Source: Candidatus Bipolaricaulota bacterium (GTDB lineage: Bacteria; Bipolaricaulota; Bipolaricaulia; UBA7950; UBA9294). From it: 25,844 nucleotides of DNA. The translations under genes were made by a program, and so were the position numbers. This document shows, in pieces, positions 22,653 through 25,844 of the stretch. Below the pieces are notes generated by a model. That model had not been told where the DNA came from, did not search any database, and was given only the letters and a program-made list of their open reading frames with translations. Every line of letters starts with the position of its first letter. Positions within the stretch are counted from its first letter, which is position 1. The stretch lies in assembly GCA_030612485.1 (NCBI GenBank), contig JAUWNS010000009.1, positions 1 to 25,844 on the forward strand, given 5' to 3'.

Positions 22653-22826
22653 CTACAACGAGAGCGACGGCTCCGGCGCAAGGGAGAGCGGATGGGACTC
22701 TCCAGCGCTGAGGTGGTGGAAGGCACCAGCAGCGGCGATCATGGCGGCGTTATCTGTGCAGTAGGCACGCTCCGGGAAGAGGACGTCAATTCCGCATTCC
22801 TTCCTCCTGCTTGTGAGCCGTTCTCC
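22653..22826 (-). pseudogene. Duplicated 3' fragment of tsaD (57 codons plus stop)
   Basis: In-frame copy of tsaD codons 278-334 and the stop, with no insertion or deletion. The first 14 codons are diverged (GERLTSRRKECGID against RERLTSDGVERGID) and the rest is nearly identical, including CTDNAAMIAAAGAFHHLSAG. It begins on the base after the toxin stop codon and has no start or ribosome site of its own. It cannot be functional alone and marks a duplication breakpoint. Confidence 0.9.
22660..22800. repeat. Direct repeat copy 1 (tsaD 3' end)
   Basis: 141 bases aligning without gaps to 23743-23883. I count eight mismatches. Similarity resumes after a gap on the low-coordinate side with the shared block GGCAGCAAAGAAGAACGTTG (22617-22636 and 23678-23697). 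Confidence 0.92.
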
Positions 22827-23186
22827 TTATGGCTTTTTCACTACGAGCTCACTCAGTAATTGGCGGATCCTTTCGAAGGCTGCTTCGCTTATCTGCCCAA
22901 ACTTCTTTGCAACGATGGACTGGGCCAACGTGTAGATCCTGTCCACTCGTATTCGACTCGGCCACTTAAGAGAACCAATAGCCAAATCGGCAGAAGTGAT
23001 GGTGAAGCTATAGTCCGCTGCTTTAAGATTCGACGTCATCGCTACCACGACTACGTCGTCTGTATTATGGTTGTACTTATCATTGGAGATTACAACAACG
23101 GGCCGACGGCGCTTTGATGTCAGGTCAGTGAACGGAATCGGAACAAGGACGATATCACGTTGATTAGGCACTATTCCAGACTTCAT
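22827..23186 (-). CDS. PemK/MazF-type toxin (mRNA endonuclease)
   Basis: Type II toxin, 119 aa, of the PemK/MazF fold, normally a ribosome-independent mRNA endonuclease. The first strand RDIVLVPIPFTDLTSKRRRP followed by VVVIS is the family signature, with the basic RRRP loop contributing to RNA binding. The ATG at 23186 lies inside the end of the antitoxin gene (23-base overlap), so translation is coupled; a GTG at 23174 is an alternative start. The frame is open further upstream, but that would run deep into the antitoxin. Its stop codon abuts a duplicated piece of tsaD. Confidence 0.88.
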   Translation of the reverse strand: MKSGIVPNQRDIVLVPIPFTDLTSKRRRPVVVISNDKYNHNTDDVVVVAMTSNLKAADYSFTITSADLAIGSLKWPSRIRVDRIYTLAQSIVAKKFGQISEAAFERIRQLLSELVVKKP

Positions 23187-23370
23187 CGTCAATTGGATTG
23201 TTCCAGAAGTCAAGACTGCTCTGGGCAGCCAACACAAGATCACTGAAGTCGTCTTCGCTCTCTTCCATAACAAACACAGCGACCCGCGTGCCCTTGGGAA
23301 GGGGAACGCTCAGTTCCACTTTGCCGCCCTCTTGGACCTCCAGTTTGTACTTGAAAGCCGTGTCTTGCAT
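23164..23370 (-). CDS. Antitoxin of the PemK/MazF pair
   Basis: Small acidic protein, 68 aa, encoded just before the toxin. The N-terminal half (KVELSVPLPKGTRVAVFVM) looks like a short beta-rich dimerisation/DNA-binding region. The acidic C-terminus ending SLDFWNNPIDDEVWN resembles the toxin-neutralising tail common in antitoxins partnered with PemK-like toxins. ATG at 23370 has GGAGG seven bases upstream; an earlier in-frame start (23427) has none. It presumably neutralises the toxin and represses the pair's own promoter, though I could not pick out that promoter. Confidence 0.83.
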   Translation of the reverse strand: MQDTAFKYKLEVQEGGKVELSVPLPKGTRVAVFVMEESEDDFSDLVLAAQSSLDFWNNPIDDEVWNSA

Positions 23371-23683
23371 TAGTGTTCCTCCGTTTCTATTGGGCTCCAT
23401 GTGGTGTTCATAACAGCCTCTCTGCACAGCCGCAGCATCAATCCTCTTGATAATTCCATTAAGACATTATGGTGTCGATCACATCGTTGGTCAAGTTCGC
23501 GTACTACCTCGCTGCAAGGAAGCAGAAGAGACATCTACCGTCCCGAGGAATCGCTACCAAGTGCAAGGATCGATCGAGAGGTGACGATAAAGATGTGCGT
23601 CTTCTTCCAATGGAAGTGTGCAGATGGCAGAATGTGAGACGCTCCCAGTGAACCTCCTACGCAAGAGGGTCCTCGGAGGCAGC
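23371..23683. other. Intergenic stretch between antitoxin and tsaD terminator; nothing convincing
   Basis: Short open frames exist on both strands (for example plus strand 23469-23651, 60 codons), but none has a good ribosome site or recognisable family. The promoter of the toxin-antitoxin pair must lie here. No clear -35/-10 pair was found. Confidence 0.6.
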
Positions 23684-23731
23684 AAAGAAGAACGTTGCAG
23701 ACCTGTCTGCGTGCGGGCACGCACAGGCAGG
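23684..23731 (-). terminator. Probable terminator after tsaD
   Basis: A GC-rich interrupted hairpin (CCTGTCTGCGTG / CACGCACAGGCAGG on the plus strand, 23702-23731) lies five bases after the tsaD stop, followed on the minus strand by TCTGCAACGTTCTTCTTT. The T-rich tail is shared with the terminator at 22623-22652, but the hairpin is a different sequence. Confidence 0.5.
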
Positions 23732-23735
23732 CAAG

Positions 23736-24740
23736 CTACAGTGAGAGCGACGGCTCCGGCGCAAGGGAGAGTGGATGGGACTCTCCAGCGCTGAGGTGGT
23801 GGAAGGCTCCGGCAGCGGCGATCATGGCGGCGTTGTCGGTGCAGTAGGAACGCTCCGGGAAGAGGACGTCGATTCCGCGTTCCACCCCGTCGCTCGTGAG
23901 GCGCTCTCGCAGGTGGGAGTTCGCGGCCACTCCGCCGACCACGATCAATCGTTTAAGGTGATAGCGGCGCGTCGCTTCGAGCGATTTCTTGGTCAACACG
24001 TCGACAACGCTTGCCAGGAATGAGGCGGCGACGTCCTCCTGCTTCTCCCGTGGATGTTTCTTCAGGTGGTAGAGGACGGCGGTCTTCAACCCGGCGAAGC
24101 TGAAGTCGAACCCGGGGGACGAGGACATCGGTCGAGGAAACGGGATCGCGGTGTGGTCTCCCTGTCGCGCGAGGCGGTCGATCTCCGCCCCGGCAGGATA
24201 CCCGATTCCGAGCATCTTACCGACCTTGTCGAGCGCCTCGCCGGCTGCATCGTCGACCGTCGCTCCGACCAGTTGGTAGTCGCCGTATCCCTTTACTTCG
24301 ACAAGACTGGTATGTCCACCGGAGACGATCAGGGTCATGAACGGTGGTGCCACCTCCGGGGTGGTCAACCGGTGGGCAAAGATGTGCCCCTCTAGGTGAT
24401 TCACCCCGATGAATGGGATCTCTCGTCCAAAGGCGATCCCTTTCCCGTAGGAGAGACCGACGAGGAGGGGGCCGACCAACCCGGGCCCGTAGGTGGCCGC
24501 GACGAGGGAGATGTCGTCCAACGAGAGATCGGCCTGGGCGAGCGCGTCGCGCACGAGGTAAGGGAGCTTGCGCAGGTGATCGCGCGAGGCGACCTCGGGG
24601 ACGACCCCACCGTAACGGGCGTGGATCTCAGCCTGTGAGTAGACGAGGTTCGCGACTAGGTCCGTCTCCCCACGCAGGATGGCGACCGCCGTCTCATCGC
24701 AGGAGGTCTCTATCCCCAGGGTATAGAACGGATCGGTCAT
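23736..24740 (-). CDS. tsaD: tRNA N6-threonylcarbamoyladenosine transferase TsaD
   Basis: Essential tRNA-modification enzyme, 334 aa, which transfers the threonylcarbamoyl group to A37 of ANN-decoding tRNAs together with TsaB/TsaE in bacteria. The ASKHA-fold motifs are complete: LGIETSCDETAVA at the N-terminus, the metal-binding H115 and H119 in NHLEGH, VSGGHTSL, the GEALDKVGKMLG stretch near 167-179, GGVAANSHLRERL near 269-281 and D302 in CTDNAAMIA. The ATG overlaps the hpt stop by four bases (ATGA), so the two are cotranscribed. A partial second copy of its 3' end lies about 1 kb downstream. Confidence 0.96.
   Translation of the reverse strand: MTDPFYTLGIETSCDETAVAILRGETDLVANLVYSQAEIHARYGGVVPEVASRDHLRKLPYLVRDALAQADLSLDDISLVAATYGPGLVGPLLVGLSYGKGIAFGREIPFIGVNHLEGHIFAHRLTTPEVAPPFMTLIVSGGHTSLVEVKGYGDYQLVGATVDDAAGEALDKVGKMLGIGYPAGAEIDRLARQGDHTAIPFPRPMSSSPGFDFSFAGLKTAVLYHLKKHPREKQEDVAASFLASVVDVLTKKSLEATRRYHLKRLIVVGGVAANSHLRERLTSDGVERGIDVLFPERSYCTDNAAMIAAAGAFHHLSAGESHPLSLAPEPSLSL
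23743..23883. repeat. Direct repeat copy 2 (within intact tsaD)
   Basis: The copy inside the intact gene, matching 22660-22800 over 141 bases without gaps. The two copies bracket the toxin-antitoxin genes. Relative to copy 1, the segment just after the tsaD stop carries about 29 extra bases that form its own hairpin. Confidence 0.92.
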
Positions 24741-25315
24741 CTTATGTACTCGGGCTTCAGAAGCCCGATATAGGGGAGGTTGCGGTAGATCTCGGCATAG
24801 TCCATCCCATAACCGACGATGAATGCGTCCTCTTTGAGGGGAAATCCGGCGTAGTGTACCTCCACCTGAACCTCCCGGCGGGAGACCTTGTCGATCAGGG
24901 TGCAGATGCGGATCGATGCCGGATCGCGCGCCGCAAACCCGCGCTGCAAGTAGGAGATAGTGTTGCCGGTATCGATGATATCCTCCACGATCAGTACATC
25001 CCGGCCTTTGATCGGCCGTTCCAGGTCCTTGATCAGGCTGACCTCTCCGGGAGAGGTCCCGTTCCCGTAGGAGGAGACGCAGATGAAGTCATACTCGATC
25101 TCGGTTGGGATCTGTCGCGCTAAGTCAGCCATGAAGATGAGTGCCCCATGCAGTACGCAGACCAAGAGGGGCGGGCGTCCCTGTGTATCGTGCGCGCATC
25201 CGCCTGGGCCGTAGTCCTGTGCGATCCTCATCCCCAACTCGTGGGTCCGTGCGTGGATCGCCTGCTCACTGAACAGAACCTCACCTATTCGTTCTTCGAT
25301 CAACCTATCGCTCAA
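24737..25315 (-). CDS. hpt: Hypoxanthine phosphoribosyltransferase
   Basis: Purine salvage enzyme, 192 aa, joining hypoxanthine (and often guanine) to PRPP to give IMP or GMP in the cytoplasm. The PRPP-binding motif VLIVEDIIDTGNT (107-119, with E111 and D112) and the base-binding AFIVGYGMDYAEIYRNLPYI near the C-terminus are typical. An insertion of about ten residues (around 35-48) precedes the PLLVCVLHGALIF strand. Start is TTG at 25315 with AAGGAG eight bases upstream. Overlaps tsaD by four bases. Confidence 0.95.
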   Translation of the reverse strand: MSDRLIEERIGEVLFSEQAIHARTHELGMRIAQDYGPGGCAHDTQGRPPLLVCVLHGALIFMADLARQIPTEIEYDFICVSSYGNGTSPGEVSLIKDLERPIKGRDVLIVEDIIDTGNTISYLQRGFAARDPASIRICTLIDKVSRREVQVEVHYAGFPLKEDAFIVGYGMDYAEIYRNLPYIGLLKPEYIR

Positions 25316-25331
25316 AACGATCTCTCCTTAG

Positions 25332-25703
25332 CTAACGGCGGTGAAACCGCTCCGCAAGCTTTCCCATCCTCTCCGTAATCCCCCCGTACTCGAGATCGGC
25401 ATAGGGGAGCATCGCCGGACCGGAGAAACCCTGCGCGCGGATGTCGTGCGCTTTCCGGGCGATGTTGTTACGAACCCAATCCCAGTAGGGGTAATCGAAC
25501 GCACCAAATGACTCTGGACCCTGTAAGTTTCCCATTATGGAGCGAAAAAGCAAGACAGGAGACGATCGGAGGGCCGTCGAAGAAGGAGACTCCGGTTCCT
25601 TTCTTAACCGGCATCAATGGCCCGGTGTGGCTGCCGCCTCCGGGATCGAAAGCTCGATTACCCAATCCCCTTCCGTATGGGAGACGTCCATTGAAGACCA
25701 ACG
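25332..25703 (-). pseudogene. Remnant of class V fructose-1,6-bisphosphate aldolase/phosphatase
   Basis: C-terminal third of an FBP aldolase/phosphatase (full length about 360-390 aa). One frame gives SHTGPLMPV, then FFDGPPIVSCLAFSLHNGKLTG. About 25519-25533 the homology moves to another frame, with DYPYWDWVR followed by QGFSGPAMLPYADLEYGGI to the stop at 25332. Removing one G from the GGG complementary to 25519-25521 would restore a single frame. The N-terminal two-thirds, with most catalytic and metal residues, is absent: the sequence before it is another gene's terminator. The remnant lies 16 bases before hpt. Homology rests on remembered family motifs. Confidence 0.75.
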
Positions 25704-25730
25704 AAAAAAAGGGGCCGATCTCTCGGCCCC
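25704..25730 (-). terminator. Strong Rho-independent terminator
   Basis: Minus strand GGGGCCGA-GAGA-TCGGCCCC, a perfect 8-bp stem with a GNRA-type GAGA loop, followed directly by seven T. It ends the gene whose stop is at 25755. Confidence 0.93.
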
Positions 25731-25754
25731 CGGTGTGTAGGTTTTGTGTACGAA

Positions 25755-25844
25755 CTAGTCTTTCCAGATCCGGTCGATGTGAACATCCATGGTGATGTTA
25801 AGCGTACATCCGTGGACGTTTGGCAACCAGGCCATAACCATCTC
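25755..25844 (-). CDS. C-terminal 29 codons of an unknown gene (5' end outside window)
   Basis: Open frame entering from the right edge and ending with TAG at 25755. The visible end includes WLPNVHGCTLN and finishes MDVHIDRIWKD. A strong terminator follows after 24 bases, which supports a real gene end. Too short to assign a family. Confidence 0.55.
   Translation of the reverse strand, partial: EMVMAWLPNVHGCTLNITMDVHIDRIWKD

Noticed and set aside
22611..22859. 82-codon plus-strand ORF upstream of iclR
   Set aside because: It is antisense to the duplicated tsaD fragment and its terminator; the minus-strand reading explains the sequence fully.
23469..23651. 60-codon plus-strand ORF between the antitoxin and tsaD
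   Set aside because: No convincing ribosome site, no recognisable family, and it would be the only plus-strand gene in the window.

Overview
The window is about 25.8 kb of bacterial chromosome. Every gene I can support lies on the minus strand, so transcription runs from high to low coordinates. Shine-Dalgarno sites, -35/-10 promoters and gene families all look bacterial. A remnant of a class V (archaeal/thermophile-type) fructose-bisphosphate aldolase/phosphatase and the overall gene mix suggest a deep-branching anaerobic or thermophilic lineage. Bipolaricaulota/Acetothermia would fit, but that is a guess; no rRNA or phylogenetic marker was compared.

Right edge (about 22.6-25.8 kb, GC-rich by eye): the last 29 codons of an unknown gene and its terminator; a decayed 3' piece of the FBP aldolase/phosphatase with a frameshift; hpt and tsaD, overlapping by 4 bases; a PemK/MazF-type toxin-antitoxin pair; and a second, broken copy of the last 57 codons of tsaD directly after the toxin stop codon. 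The toxin-antitoxin pair therefore sits between two copies of the tsaD 3' end.

Centre (about 4.8-22.4 kb, lower GC between roughly 7.6 and 22.4 kb): a long colinear catabolic cluster behind a strong promoter with an inverted repeat over its -10 box. In transcription order it encodes an IclR regulator, a RidA-type deaminase, a D-cysteine desulfhydrase/ACC deaminase-type enzyme, a family 5 peptide-type binding protein and its two permeases (no ATPase), a small ORF, an amidohydrolase/deacetylase, an N-acyl-D-amino-acid deacylase, a SelA-fold PLP ammonia-lyase, a creatininase-family amidohydrolase, two small overlapping ORFs, a second amidohydrolase/deacetylase, an HpaI-type aldolase, a zinc-ribbon threonine-synthase-like enzyme, a KDPG aldolase, a class V aminotransferase and a 2-keto-3-deoxygluconate kinase. 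Many junctions overlap by 1-4 bases. My reading is import, N-deacylation and PLP-dependent deamination of an N-acylated D-amino compound. Glucosaminate-type amino sugar acids are the best candidate, because ammonia-lyase, KDG kinase and KDPG aldolase would give pyruvate and glyceraldehyde-3-phosphate. This is inference from families and order; the substrate is not shown by the sequence.

Left edge (1-4.7 kb, GC-rich): an M42 aminopeptidase, then a thiamine operon with a consensus promoter, a TPP riboswitch, thiL, a ThiB-like binding protein and a ThiP-like double permease that runs off the window. The ATPase gene thiQ probably lies just beyond.
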